A DNA stretch of 64,000 nucleotides from Balneolaceae bacterium (GTDB lineage Bacteria > Bacteroidota > Rhodothermia > Balneolales > Balneolaceae), in the NCBI GenBank assembly GCA_007693745.1, contig REDA01000046.1:55864-119863 (forward strand), read 5' to 3'. The notes beneath the pieces were generated by a model. The model was not told where the DNA came from. It saw only the letters and a program-made list of their open reading frames with translations, and did not search any database. Below, piece after piece: positions 1 to 9,152 of the stretch. Numbering within the stretch: the stretch's first letter is position 1; each line of letters opens with the position of its first letter. The translations under genes and the position numbers were made by a program.

Positions 1-2
1 CT

Positions 3-887
3 GTGCAGGCTAATGAACTGGTGGAACTGAGTGCTGAAGCATCCGGAATTATTACGGAGATTCTTTTCGAGGAGGGCTCGGAAGTAAACCGGGGCCAACT
101 GCTTGTGAAAATTAACGATAGCGAACTTCAGGCACAGAAGCAGCGTTCGGTCTACCGGCTTACCCTTGCCGAACAGCGTGAGGAGAGGCAGCGCAGGCTG
201 CTCGATCGCGGGGGAATCAGTCAGGATGACTATGACGCCACACTCAATGAATTGAATGTTCTTAGGGCGGAAGAGCAGCTGATACAGGCTCAGATTGAAA
301 AAACAGAGATTCGTGCTCCCTTTTCGGGCCGGATCGGTTTGAAATATGTGAGTACAGGTGCCTATATAACACCCGCTACAAGAATTGCATCACTTCAGGA
401 AGTGGATCCTGTGAAAATTGATTTTTCCATACCGGAACGCTTTATCAGCAGGGTGACGGTTGGAGACCGAATTGAATTTTCGGTTCAGGGGGTCGATTCA
501 ACGTTTACAGGCGAAGTATATGCAATTGAACCGCGAATTGATACCCAGACACGGACGCTTCAGATCAGGGCACTGAGTTCAAACCCTGAGAACAGGCTTT
601 TTCCGGGGGCTTTTGCAAACATTGTACTGATTATGGATCAGATCGGAAATGCGCTTATGGTACCTGCCATTGCAGTAATCCCTGAACTGAACTCGCAGCG
701 TCTCTTTATTGTGCGGGATGGTCGTGTAGAAAGACGTACCGTTCAGACCGGTATCCGGACCAGTGACCGAGTACAGATTCTGGATGGCCTGCAACGTGGG
801 GATTTGGTCTTAACCACCGGTTTGCTGCAGGTTCGCGAGGGGATGGAAGTTGAAATCGGAAACCGGATTAAATCAACTGAACTATGA
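3..887 (+). CDS. RND efflux periplasmic adaptor (MFP), 5' truncated
   Basis: Periplasmic adaptor that links an inner-membrane RND pump to an outer-membrane channel. The frame is open to the window edge, so the signal peptide and the true start lie outside; 294 residues are visible. The order is lipoyl half-motif (VNRGQLLVKIND), alpha-helical hairpin with coiled-coil character (about 40-100), second lipoyl half (IRAPFSGRIGLKYVSTG), beta-barrel and membrane-proximal domain with VQILDGLQRGDLVLTTGL near the C-terminus. This is the classic HlyD/AcrA-type layout. The stop overlaps the start of the pump gene (ATGA), so the three efflux genes form one operon. The substrate cannot be told from sequence. 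Confidence 0.93.
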   Translation: MQANELVELSAEASGIITEILFEEGSEVNRGQLLVKINDSELQAQKQRSVYRLTLAEQREERQRRLLDRGGISQDDYDATLNELNVLRAEEQLIQAQIEKTEIRAPFSGRIGLKYVSTGAYITPATRIASLQEVDPVKIDFSIPERFISRVTVGDRIEFSVQGVDSTFTGEVYAIEPRIDTQTRTLQIRALSSNPENRLFPGAFANIVLIMDQIGNALMVPAIAVIPELNSQRLFIVRDGRVERRTVQTGIRTSDRVQILDGLQRGDLVLTTGLLQVREGMEVEIGNRIKSTEL

Positions 888-3800
888 GCAGAATTTCGTC
901 ACTAAGTATCAGAAGGCCGGTCCTTGCCTCGGTCATGTCTATCGTTATTGTACTTTTTGGAGTGATCTCCTTCTTCTATCTGGGAGTGCGTGAATATCCC
1001 TCTGTAGATCCTCCGATCGTAACGGTATCCACCAGTTATGTGGGAGCGAACGCGGATGTGATCGAATCCCAGATCACAGAACCAATAGAGGAGGCGATCA
1101 ACAGTGTGGCCGGGATTCGCACACTAACCTCAGTGAGCCGCCAGGGACAAAGTACGGTAACAGTAGAGTTTGACCTGGAGGTGGATATTGAGGCGGGAGC
1201 AAATGATGTAAGAGATCAGGTAGCCAGAGCTCTGCGAAATCTGCCTCCGGACGCTGATCCGCCTGTGGTCAGAAAAGCGGACGCCGATTCCAGTCCGATC
1301 ATTTTCCTCAATGTGAACAGCGACAGAAGGGATCTGCTGGATCTTACTGCAATTGCGGAAAACACGTTCAAGGAACAGCTTCAGACGATTCCCGGCGTGA
1401 GTGAAATCAATATATGGGGTGCAAAACGGTATTCGATGAGGCTTTGGATGGATCCGCTGAAAATGGCGGCATACAGCGTCACACCGCTGGATATCCAGCA
1501 GGCGCTGGCCAGCGAAAATGTTGAGCTTCCCTCCGGCCGTATCGAAGGAATGCTGACTGAACTTTCGGTTCGGACCATGGGCAGACTGATAACCCCTGAT
1601 GACTTCAATAATCTGATTATCAGGGAGGATAACGGCCGGAAAGTTCGTTTCCAGGACATTGGGTTTGCAGAACTTGAAGCTCAGAACATGAGAACTGTCC
1701 TGAAACGTGATGGAGTTCCGATGGTAGGGATTGTCGCAATTCCTCAACCGGGTTCCAATCAGCTTGACATCGCTGAAGAATTCTTCAACCGTATTGAACG
1801 AATAAGGCCCAATCTGCCGGAAGATATCCGGATTGCTACCGGGTTTAATACTACGGAGTATATCCAGGATTCTGTTAATGAAGTGCAGCAGACCATTTTT
1901 ATTGCGTTAAGTTTGGTGATTTTGGTGATTTTTCTGTTTTTAAGAGACTGGCGCACCACACTGATCCCGATCATTGTGATACCCATTGCTTTGATTGGCG
2001 CTTTTTTCATTATGTATGTTGCCGGTTTCTCCATCAATGTGCTGACAATGCTGGCGATTGTGCTGGCCATCGGACTTGTTGTGGATGATGCTATTGTGGT
2101 TCTCGAAAATATCTATGCTAAAATGGAGAAAGGTCTGCCCGCTGTTGAAGCAGGGATCCTCGGCTCCAAAGAGATCTTCTTCGCTGTTGTGGCAACGTCC
2201 CTGGCACTTGTCTCTGTGTTTATGCCAATCCTCTTTCTGGGAGGCCAGACGGGAAGACTGTTCCGTGAATTTGGTTTGGTTATTGCCGGAGCTGTCATTA
2301 TTTCTTCCTTTGTTGCCCTGACCCTGACACCGATGCTGGCAACGAAAATTATCTCGAGGGGAGCTGAAAAAAGCCGGTTTTATATGTTTACCGAACCCTT
2401 TTTTATCTGGCTGAATGAAGCTTACAGGAGTTCACTCGAGTCATTTATGAGAGTTCGGTGGGTTGCATTTGTGATCATGGGTTTTTCCCTTGTTCTGTCG
2501 GTACTCATTTTTACATACCTTCCAAAGGAACTTGCCCCCCTTGAAGACAGGGGGCAGATGCGGATTGTAGCCACTGCACCAGAGGGTGCAACATTTGAGT
2601 ACATGGATCAGTATGTGGATCAGATGATCCGCTCGGTTCAGGAGAATGTTCCTGAACTGGCATCCATCAACACCGTTACATCACCCGGCTTTGGTGCGGC
2701 CGGATCCGTGAATTCGGCATTTGGGTTTCTGAGGCTTGCTGACAGAAGCGAAAGGGATCGCTCACAGCAGGAAATTGCCGATGATCTGTCCCGCATTATG
2801 AGCGGATTGACCGGTGCCAGAACGTTTGTGGCACAACCTCAATCGATTGGTGACCGCCGGGGAGGATTGCCGGTGCAATTTGTACTGCAGGCTCCGACTC
2901 TTGATGAACTGGAGCAGGTGATACCGGATTTTATGGCCGCAGCAAACAGCCATCCTGCTTTTACATTTGCTGATATCAATCTGAAATTCAATCAACCTGA
3001 AATTCAGGTCAATATCGACCGCGACCGTGCCCGTGTATTGGGTGTGTCAGTTCGTGATATTGCGCAGACGCTGCAGCTTTCACTTTCCGGTTCACGGTTC
3101 GGACTCTTTATCATGGACGGGAAGCAGTATGATGTGATTGGTCAGATGGAGAGACGATTCAGAAACGAGCCTCTGGATTTGCGGACGATTTACGTGAGAA
3201 GCAGCAACGGTGAACTCATTCAGATTGACAATCTTGTAACCATTACAGAGACAAGCTCTCCCCCGCAACTGTTTCGGTTCAATCGTTTCAATTCGGCAAC
3301 AATTTCTGCAGGTTTGGCGCCCGGTTATACGATCGGAGACGGGATCAACGCCATGAATGAAATCGCGGAGGAGGTGCTTCCAGCCTCAATTTTCACGGAC
3401 CTGGCCGGGCCATCCAGGGATTTTGCCGAAAGTGCCGCAAGCCTGATGTTCATTTTTATCCTTGCGATCATACTCATTTATCTGGTTCTGGCGGCGCAGT
3501 TTGAGAGCTTCAGGGATCCGTTGATTATTCTTTTTACTGTGCCTCTGGCAATCTTCGGAACACTCTTTTCTCTCTGGTACTTTGATCAAAGTCTCAATAT
3601 TTTCAGTCAGATCGGAGCCGTGATGCTGATTGGCCTGATTGCTAAAAACGGGATTTTGATTGTGGAATTTGCAAATCAGCGGCAGCTTCAGGGGCTCTCG
3701 GTTATGGACGCCATCATGGATGCATCAGCCGTTCGTTTCAGGCCGATCTTGATGACAACAATCTCAACACTGCTTGGTATCATGCCTATTGCCTTGGCAC

Positions 3801-3994
3801 TTGGTGCAGGGGCGGAAAGCCGTACATCTATGGGTATTGCAGTGATCGGCGGATTGCTGATTGGCAGTCTTCTCACACTCTACGTGATTCCTGCAGTCTA
3901 CAGCTATCTTGCCTCAGACAAGAAGATAAAGAAAGAGATCGAAGTGAGAGCCAGGCAGGCTGATAAGGAATTCGAAGCAGCGGCGGTTCTATGA
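884..3994 (+). CDS. RND efflux pump inner-membrane permease (HAE1/AcrB type)
   Basis: Proton-driven inner-membrane pump of a tripartite efflux system. At 1036 residues it has the normal family length. A first membrane helix lies near residues 10-32, followed by a large periplasmic loop, helices about 335-495, a second large loop, and a last helix bundle from about 855. The proton-relay pair is seen in GLVVDDAIVVLENI (about 397-410), and AKNGILIVEFAN (about 920) is the matching motif in the second half. The start overlaps the adaptor stop and the stop overlaps the TolC-like gene, so expression is probably coupled. The sequence is HAE1-like (hydrophobe/amphiphile export) rather than heavy-metal type. 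Exported compounds are unknown. Confidence 0.95.
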   Translation: MSRISSLSIRRPVLASVMSIVIVLFGVISFFYLGVREYPSVDPPIVTVSTSYVGANADVIESQITEPIEEAINSVAGIRTLTSVSRQGQSTVTVEFDLEVDIEAGANDVRDQVARALRNLPPDADPPVVRKADADSSPIIFLNVNSDRRDLLDLTAIAENTFKEQLQTIPGVSEINIWGAKRYSMRLWMDPLKMAAYSVTPLDIQQALASENVELPSGRIEGMLTELSVRTMGRLITPDDFNNLIIREDNGRKVRFQDIGFAELEAQNMRTVLKRDGVPMVGIVAIPQPGSNQLDIAEEFFNRIERIRPNLPEDIRIATGFNTTEYIQDSVNEVQQTIFIALSLVILVIFLFLRDWRTTLIPIIVIPIALIGAFFIMYVAGFSINVLTMLAIVLAIGLVVDDAIVVLENIYAKMEKGLPAVEAGILGSKEIFFAVVATSLALVSVFMPILFLGGQTGRLFREFGLVIAGAVIISSFVALTLTPMLATKIISRGAEKSRFYMFTEPFFIWLNEAYRSSLESFMRVRWVAFVIMGFSLVLSVLIFTYLPKELAPLEDRGQMRIVATAPEGATFEYMDQYVDQMIRSVQENVPELASINTVTSPGFGAAGSVNSAFGFLRLADRSERDRSQQEIADDLSRIMSGLTGARTFVAQPQSIGDRRGGLPVQFVLQAPTLDELEQVIPDFMAAANSHPAFTFADINLKFNQPEIQVNIDRDRARVLGVSVRDIAQTLQLSLSGSRFGLFIMDGKQYDVIGQMERRFRNEPLDLRTIYVRSSNGELIQIDNLVTITETSSPPQLFRFNRFNSATISAGLAPGYTIGDGINAMNEIAEEVLPASIFTDLAGPSRDFAESAASLMFIFILAIILIYLVLAAQFESFRDPLIILFTVPLAIFGTLFSLWYFDQSLNIFSQIGAVMLIGLIAKNGILIVEFANQRQLQGLSVMDAIMDASAVRFRPILMTTISTLLGIMPIALALGAGAESRTSMGIAVIGGLLIGSLLTLYVIPAVYSYLASDKKIKKEIEVRARQADKEFEAAAVL

Positions 3995-5319
3995 TGAAAA
4001 AGTACAGAATATTTCTCCGGGCACTCCTTTTAGCCTTGATTTTAAGTAGCGTCTCTGTTGTAAAGGGACAGGTTCTCACTCTTGAAGAGGCCATTTTTGA
4101 AGGACTGGATAATAATTTCGGAATCTTGTTATTCAGAAATCAGTCAGAGATTGCCTCCAATAACGTTACGCTGGGGAATGCCGGTTTTTTACCGACCCTC
4201 TCTGCAACTGCCACGCATACGGAACGGATTGAAGACAGCAACTTCGAAACGGCCGTGGACTCCCGCTCAACCAGTGGTGCGAGAAGCAGCAATACCAATG
4301 CGGCACTGAACCTGAGCTGGACGCTTTTTGATGGGTTGCAGATGTTCCGTGCGTATGACCGGCTCTCGCTGCTTAAAGATGTTAGTGATACTGAACTCAG
4401 GTTGCAGATGGAATTTCTGGTTGCCCGCATCACAGCCGCATACAACAATATTATTCGTATCGAGCAGCAGATCCGCATTCTTCTGAATAACATTGAGGTT
4501 TCTGAAGAGCGCATCTCGATTGAAGAGACCAAGGTAGATCTGGGCGCTGCCTCTGAATATGATCTCTTACAGGCCCGTTCTGACCTTAATGCCGACAGGG
4601 CAGCCTATATTCGTGAAAGAAATGGACTCATCTCTGCAAGGATTACCTTCAATGAGCTACTGTCACGATCTCCTTCTGAGGAGTTTGAGGTAACAGAAGA
4701 GATCATGGTGGACCGGCATCTTGACAGGCAGAATCTATTCAGCCTGTTTCTCAGCAACAACAGTGAGCTGTCGATGGCAAGGATGGAAAATAGCCTGAGA
4801 GCCATTGAGTTAAGTGAGATTGCAGGAGAACGCTATCCTGAAATCATTTTCAATTCAGCATACAGTTTTAACCGAAATGAAAATGCCGGAGGTTTCATCC
4901 GGTTCAGTGAATCGACCGGTTTTTCGGCCGGGGTTACAGCGAGATTTCCAATTTTTGATGGCTTTAACCAGAACAGGAGAATCCAAAATGCGCAGGTGAA
5001 CCGGAGAAGTGCTGAAATAACATATGATGCACGAAAACTTCAGCTTCAGGCTGAATTTGAAATGGCCTATTCAACCTATCTTCAAAGTCTCGAACTGATC
5101 CACCTGGAAGAGCAGAATCTGGAAAATGCAGAGCTGACTCTTGAAATTGCGCTGGAACGCTTCAGGCTGGGAACCATCACATCTCTCGAGTTTCGGGAAG
5201 CGCAGCGAACGTTGCTGCAGGCAGAGAACCGGTTAATCAGCGCTAAATTTGATGCGAAGATCGCGGAAACGGAACTCTTGCAGCTAAGCGGCAGCCTCAA
5301 TAGTATCTTTCCTGATTAG
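3991..5319 (+). CDS. TolC family outer-membrane efflux channel
   Basis: Outer-membrane factor that completes the RND system. Residues 1-27 form a signal peptide (hydrophobic ALLLALILSSVSVV, likely cleaved around VKGQ). The rest (442 residues in total) shows the duplicated OEP pattern of long amphipathic helices separated by beta segments such as LNLSWTLFDGLQ and VTARFPIFDGFNQNR, which match the strand motif of each TolC repeat. The start overlaps the pump stop by 4 bp. The next gene is on the other strand 40 bp away and no clear terminator is visible between them. Family assignment is firm; specificity is not known. Confidence 0.93.
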   Translation: MMKKYRIFLRALLLALILSSVSVVKGQVLTLEEAIFEGLDNNFGILLFRNQSEIASNNVTLGNAGFLPTLSATATHTERIEDSNFETAVDSRSTSGARSSNTNAALNLSWTLFDGLQMFRAYDRLSLLKDVSDTELRLQMEFLVARITAAYNNIIRIEQQIRILLNNIEVSEERISIEETKVDLGAASEYDLLQARSDLNADRAAYIRERNGLISARITFNELLSRSPSEEFEVTEEIMVDRHLDRQNLFSLFLSNNSELSMARMENSLRAIELSEIAGERYPEIIFNSAYSFNRNENAGGFIRFSESTGFSAGVTARFPIFDGFNQNRRIQNAQVNRRSAEITYDARKLQLQAEFEMAYSTYLQSLELIHLEEQNLENAELTLEIALERFRLGTITSLEFREAQRTLLQAENRLISAKFDAKIAETELLQLSGSLNSIFPD

Positions 5320-5359
5320 GAGGATATGAGTGGATAAATGAATCTGGACAGTGTGTTCG

Positions 5360-5770
5360 TCACTCTCTTCTTTTCACTGTAAAACAAAGAGTTGTGCCGT
5401 GATCCCTGTATTCATAACTGTCTGCCAGTTCCTGTATCAGAAAGAGGCCCCTGCCTCCGCTTTTCAACAGGTTTTCCTCATCCAATGGATTCTTTTGCAC
5501 AGCAGGATCGAATCCCTCTCCCTCATCCGATACGGTGACGACTACCTCATCGGTATGTACCTCAAGCAGTGCCCGTACTTTTTTGGCAGGGTCTGATTTA
5601 TTACCGTGTACAATAGCATTAGTCACAGCTTCACTGAGCAGGAGCATGAGAGTAGATTCACACTCTTCATCCAGCCCGCACTCCATTGCGATCTTTGAGA
5701 CAAAAGAGGGTACCACTTCAGCCTCTTCGTATGAGGAGGAGAGTATGAGCTGGTATGGGTGATTTTTCAT
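5360..5770 (-). CDS. RsbW-like ATP-binding protein (anti-sigma factor / serine kinase type)
   Basis: A 136-residue stand-alone GHKL ATPase of the HATPase_c_2 type. The N box is SEAVTNAIVHGNK (E47, N51), the G1 box SDEGEGFDP (D82-D88) and the G2 box GGRGLFLI (G105-G108). Such proteins bind a sigma factor or phosphorylate an STAS anti-anti-sigma partner. No dimerisation domain, STAS protein or sigma factor is encoded nearby, so the partner is unknown. It lies 30 bp downstream of glutamate dehydrogenase on the same strand and is probably co-transcribed with it. That pairing may be chance or may link the regulator to nitrogen or growth state. Confidence 0.88.
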   Translation of the reverse strand: MKNHPYQLILSSSYEEAEVVPSFVSKIAMECGLDEECESTLMLLLSEAVTNAIVHGNKSDPAKKVRALLEVHTDEVVVTVSDEGEGFDPAVQKNPLDEENLLKSGGRGLFLIQELADSYEYRDHGTTLCFTVKRRE

Positions 5771-5800
5771 AAACCGGATTAATTGCCTGTATCTGAAGGA

Positions 5801-7105
5801 TCAGGCATAGATCCCACGCATCTTGAGTGTAGTCGCCACCCTGTCGATGGAATAAACATACGCTGCCTGTCTTAAGGTAATATTATAATGGGTACTTACA
5901 TTATAAACATTATCAAACGCATTTTTCATGAGTCTGTTCAGTCTTCGGTTTACCCGCTCTTCAGTCCAGAAATACCCCTGGCGATCCTGAACCCATTCAA
6001 AATAAGAGACGGTGACACCACCTGCATTGGCAAGGATATCCGGTATTACCATAATCCCATTCTGTTCGAGAATTAAATCTGCATTTGCTGTGACAGGGCC
6101 ATTGGCTCCCTCTGAAATGATTTTTGCCTTGATCTTATGGGCGTTATGCTTACTGATCTGATCTTCCTTGGCTGCCGGGATCAGCACATCACACTCCAGT
6201 TCGAGAAGCTCTTCGTTAGTAATTGGATCGGCATCGGGAAACCCTTCGAGGCTTCCATTCTCCTTTGTATAAGCCATTGCTGCAGGGATATCAATACCCT
6301 CTTTCCTGTAGTATCCACCTGAAATATCACTGATAGCTATTACTGTGGATCCCTGTTCATACATTAACTGAGCAGATACACTGCCCACATTACCGAATCC
6401 CTGCACAGCGACCGTAACTTTGTTCGGAAGTAGTCCGATCTTATTGAGCGCTGATAGCGTGACTGTAACAACACCACGCCCGGTGGCTTCCTTTCTTCCC
6501 TGAGAACCTCCCAGGATGATGGGTTTGCCGGTAACTACAGCTGTCTCGGTCCTCTGCACATTCATGCTGTAAGTATCCATGATCCAGGCCATTACCTGCT
6601 CATTGGTATTCATGTCGGGAGCGGGGATATCCTGATCCGGGCCGAAAACATCCAGCAAGTTGGCTGTATAGCGGCGGGTAAGCCTCTCCAGCTCGGCCAG
6701 AGAAAGTTCCTTGGGATTGCATCGGATACCACCTTTTGCGCCTCCAAAAGGGACATTCACCACCGCACACTTCCAGGTCATCCACGCAGCCAGTGCCTTC
6801 ACCTCTTCAATATTCACATCAGGAGAATAACGAATTCCTCCCTTGGATGGACCCAGTACGTTGTCATGAATAACCCTGTACCCTTCAAACACTTCAATGG
6901 AGCCATTGTCCATTACGATGGGTATGGAAACGATAACCTGTTTTACAGGACTTGAAAGATATTTAAACAATCCCTTGTCCAGCCCCAGGATATCTGCTGC
7001 GAACCGGAATCTCTCCATCATCGATTCGAAAGGAGATTCACTGCTGAGCTTGGGGCCTGGTTCTTTATAAAATCCCGAATTCTGAATTTTTCTGTTTGTT
7101 GTCAT
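5801..7105 (-). CDS. gdhA: Glutamate dehydrogenase (Glu/Leu/Phe/Val dehydrogenase family)
   Basis: Interconverts glutamate and 2-oxoglutarate plus ammonia in the cytoplasm. At 434 residues it matches the hexameric GDH family. The glutamate-binding and catalytic region KCAVVNVPFGGAKGGI lies near residues 108-123 (catalytic lysine in GGAKGG), APDMNT follows around 160, and the Rossmann motif VAVQGFGNVGSV lies near 232-243. AANADL-type binding is seen as GPVTANADLIL. Cofactor preference (NAD or NADP) cannot be decided from these motifs. The start gives MTTNRKIQNSG and a short variable N-terminus, as usual. An approximately 200 bp divergent intergenic region separates it from the HNH gene, and the RsbW-like gene follows 30 bp downstream. 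Confidence 0.93.
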   Translation of the reverse strand: MTTNRKIQNSGFYKEPGPKLSSESPFESMMERFRFAADILGLDKGLFKYLSSPVKQVIVSIPIVMDNGSIEVFEGYRVIHDNVLGPSKGGIRYSPDVNIEEVKALAAWMTWKCAVVNVPFGGAKGGIRCNPKELSLAELERLTRRYTANLLDVFGPDQDIPAPDMNTNEQVMAWIMDTYSMNVQRTETAVVTGKPIILGGSQGRKEATGRGVVTVTLSALNKIGLLPNKVTVAVQGFGNVGSVSAQLMYEQGSTVIAISDISGGYYRKEGIDIPAAMAYTKENGSLEGFPDADPITNEELLELECDVLIPAAKEDQISKHNAHKIKAKIISEGANGPVTANADLILEQNGIMVIPDILANAGGVTVSYFEWVQDRQGYFWTEERVNRRLNRLMKNAFDNVYNVSTHYNITLRQAAYVYSIDRVATTLKMRGIYA

Positions 7106-7308
7106 TCTCTTTATGGAAGCGCTTGCTTGAAAGTTATTAGCATGTATGGTAGCTATTTAAATGAAAATACAGGCTTTTTGAACAAGTAAAAAAAACTTTT
7201 TCACGGAGTGAATTTTCCATGCAAAAAGAACGCAGTTACTCTTATTAAAGTTGAAATTTAGCAGGAAATAAAGCATCATTAACCGAATATTCAAGTAAAC
7301 AAGCAGTG

Positions 7309-7806
7309 ATGAATTCAGTCGTATTGGTACTAAATCAGGATTATCAGCCGATCAGCATCTGCTCTGTTCAGAGATCTGTGAAGCTTGTTTTTTTAAATAA
7401 AGCAGAGATGCTTCATAATAATCCGGATCAGGTATTACGTACAGTAAACAGGGATTTTCACTATCCTTCAGTGATTCGTTTGCGTCGCTATATCCATCTG
7501 CCCTATGCGAAAATTGTACTGTCGAGAAAGAATATCATGAAGAGAGACAGGCATATGTGCCAGTATTGCGGGTCGAAGGCGGATCTGACCCTGGATCATG
7601 TATATCCAAGGAGCAGAGGTGGCAGAGACAGCTGGGAAAATCTGGTAACTGCCTGTACGCGTTGCAACGTAAGGAAAGGAGACCGTACACCGGAGGAAGC
7701 AGGAATGCCCCTCAACATAAAACCTTATCGCCCGATACACATCACTTTTTTCCAAAATTTAATGGGAGGTGTTCAGGAACACTGGAAACCGTATCTCTAC
7801 ATGTAG
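7309..7806 (+). CDS. HNH endonuclease (RecB-adjacent/IscB-unrelated small HNH type)
   Basis: Small 165-residue HNH-family nuclease. Residues 84-119 carry the zinc and active-site module: CQYC (C84, C87), LDHVYPRSRGG (H97), ENLVTACTRCN (C116, C119). The N-terminal 80 residues (VVLVLNQDYQPISICSVQ) are the conserved leader seen in housekeeping HNH proteins of Bacteroidota and Cyanobacteria. It is not linked to a phage, restriction or CRISPR gene here. A GTG directly precedes the ATG chosen as start. The gene lies 64 bp upstream of mnmA in the same direction and may be co-transcribed. Its biological target is unknown. Confidence 0.9.
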   Translation: MNSVVLVLNQDYQPISICSVQRSVKLVFLNKAEMLHNNPDQVLRTVNRDFHYPSVIRLRRYIHLPYAKIVLSRKNIMKRDRHMCQYCGSKADLTLDHVYPRSRGGRDSWENLVTACTRCNVRKGDRTPEEAGMPLNIKPYRPIHITFFQNLMGGVQEHWKPYLYM

Positions 7807-7870
7807 AAGGCAGGGATGCAACTAGGCCATAAATCCCGTATTTTATCGTTTCTAATGAAAAAGTGTGGTT

Positions 7871-9007
7871 ATGAGTAAAAAAGGACGAGTTCTTGTAGCG
7901 ATGAGCGGAGGTGTGGATTCCTCTGTTGCAGCCGTTATGCTGAATGAACAGGGTTATGAGGTGATCGGCATCACCATGAAGACCTGGGATTATCACAGAA
8001 GTGGAGGAAACAGTGGAAAGGAGACCGGCTGCTGCACTGTGGAATCGATGAATGATGCAAGACAGATCGCCGTAAGGCATGGATTCAAGCATTTTATCGT
8101 AGATATACGGGATGAGTTTGGCAACTGGGTGATTGACCGGTTTGTGGAGGATTATACCTCAGGTAAAACGCCCAATCCCTGTGTTCTGTGCAATACCCAC
8201 ATCAAATGGGCTGCCCTGTTGCGAAGAGCCGACGACCTGGGGTGTGAGTTTATTGCAACCGGTCATTATGCCAATGTGAGGGAAGAAAACACCCGATTTG
8301 TCATTTCCAAAGGCAAGGATCACCATAAGGATCAGTCCTATGCCCTCTGGGGAGTGGAACAGAAGCATCTCAGCAGAACTATTTTTCCTCTTGGAAGTTT
8401 CAGGAAGACTGAGATCAGGCAGTTTGCAGAGGATTTCGGACTTCTCAATGTTGCCAGCAAACCCGACTCGTATGAGATCTGCTTTATTCCGGATAATGAC
8501 TATCACCGTTTCCTGAAAGATCGTGTTGAGGATTTGGAAGAGAGGGTAAGCGGGGGTGTGTTTGTGGATAAAACAGGCAAGGTCGTGGGAAAACACAAAG
8601 GGTTTCCTTTCTACACCATTGGCCAGCGGAGGGGACTCAATCTTCCGATGGGCAAACCTGTATATGTAACGCATATCAATGCCGGGACGAACGTGATTAC
8701 CATTGGCGGGAAGGAGGATCTGATCAGTTCCACCTGCAGGGCGCGGGAGATGAATTTAATCAAGTACGACCGAATACCCGGAGGCAGTATGGAAATCACC
8801 GGCAAGATCCGCTACAACGATGACGGAGCCGTCGGAACCATTACTCAGCGCTCAGATACCGAATTTGATGTCCATTTTCCGGCAGGAAGAGAAGCGATTA
8901 CCCCGGGTCAGGCTGTGGTCTGCTACGAAGGGGATGATATCGTTGCAGGCGGGTGGATTCATAAGGTGAATATCACTCTTGAGGAGGATATGATAGCTGA
9001 AATTTGA
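7871..9007 (+). CDS. mnmA: tRNA-specific 2-thiouridylase MnmA
   Basis: Thiolates U34 of tRNA-Lys, -Glu and -Gln in the cytoplasm using ATP and a persulfide relay. The 378-residue protein has the PP-loop SGGVDSSVAA at the N-terminus, catalytic C104 in NPCVLCN and C204 in SYEICFIPD, GHYAN in the tRNA-binding region, and the C-terminal beta-barrel (FYTIGQRRGLNLPMGKPVYV). I chose the ATG at 7871 over an in-frame GTG two codons upstream because MSKKGRVLVAMSGG gives the family N-terminus. An extra CC pair (TGCCTVESMNDA) around residue 57 is seen in many bacterial orthologues. A hairpin overlaps its stop codon. Confidence 0.96.
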   Translation: MSKKGRVLVAMSGGVDSSVAAVMLNEQGYEVIGITMKTWDYHRSGGNSGKETGCCTVESMNDARQIAVRHGFKHFIVDIRDEFGNWVIDRFVEDYTSGKTPNPCVLCNTHIKWAALLRRADDLGCEFIATGHYANVREENTRFVISKGKDHHKDQSYALWGVEQKHLSRTIFPLGSFRKTEIRQFAEDFGLLNVASKPDSYEICFIPDNDYHRFLKDRVEDLEERVSGGVFVDKTGKVVGKHKGFPFYTIGQRRGLNLPMGKPVYVTHINAGTNVITIGGKEDLISSTCRAREMNLIKYDRIPGGSMEITGKIRYNDDGAVGTITQRSDTEFDVHFPAGREAITPGQAVVCYEGDDIVAGGWIHKVNITLEEDMIAEI

Positions 9008-9026
9008 AACAAATGGTTCAAATTTC
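8999..9026 (+). terminator. Hairpin over the mnmA stop codon
   Basis: A perfect 10 bp stem (GAAATTTGAA / TTCAAATTTC) with an 8-base loop spans the last codons of mnmA and the first bases after it. No T-run follows, so intrinsic termination is unproven. It could instead protect the 3' end of the transcript. Confidence 0.35.
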
Positions 9027-9053
9027 AGTAAAGTTACCTGTAACCGTTAATTT

Positions 9054-9137
9054 GGGGCTTTGAAAAGCCAGCAGTTTTGCACAAGATTAAGGCAACAACG
9101 AAGATATTGGGCAAAAGAACAGTTTTTCAAAACCCTC
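9054..9137 (-). repeat. Dispersed intergenic repeat, copy 1 (short form)
   Basis: 84 bp element in reverse orientation relative to the copy at 57.8 kb. Read on the minus strand it contains TTTGAAAAACTGTTCTTTTG, then CCTTAATCTTGTGCAAAA and ends in TTTTCAAAGCCCC. It lacks the roughly 55 bp centre present in the long copies, as if an internal deletion occurred. It sits just upstream of the DUF4412 gene. Confidence 0.8.
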
Positions 9138-9152
9138 TAATTGTAAATCAAC

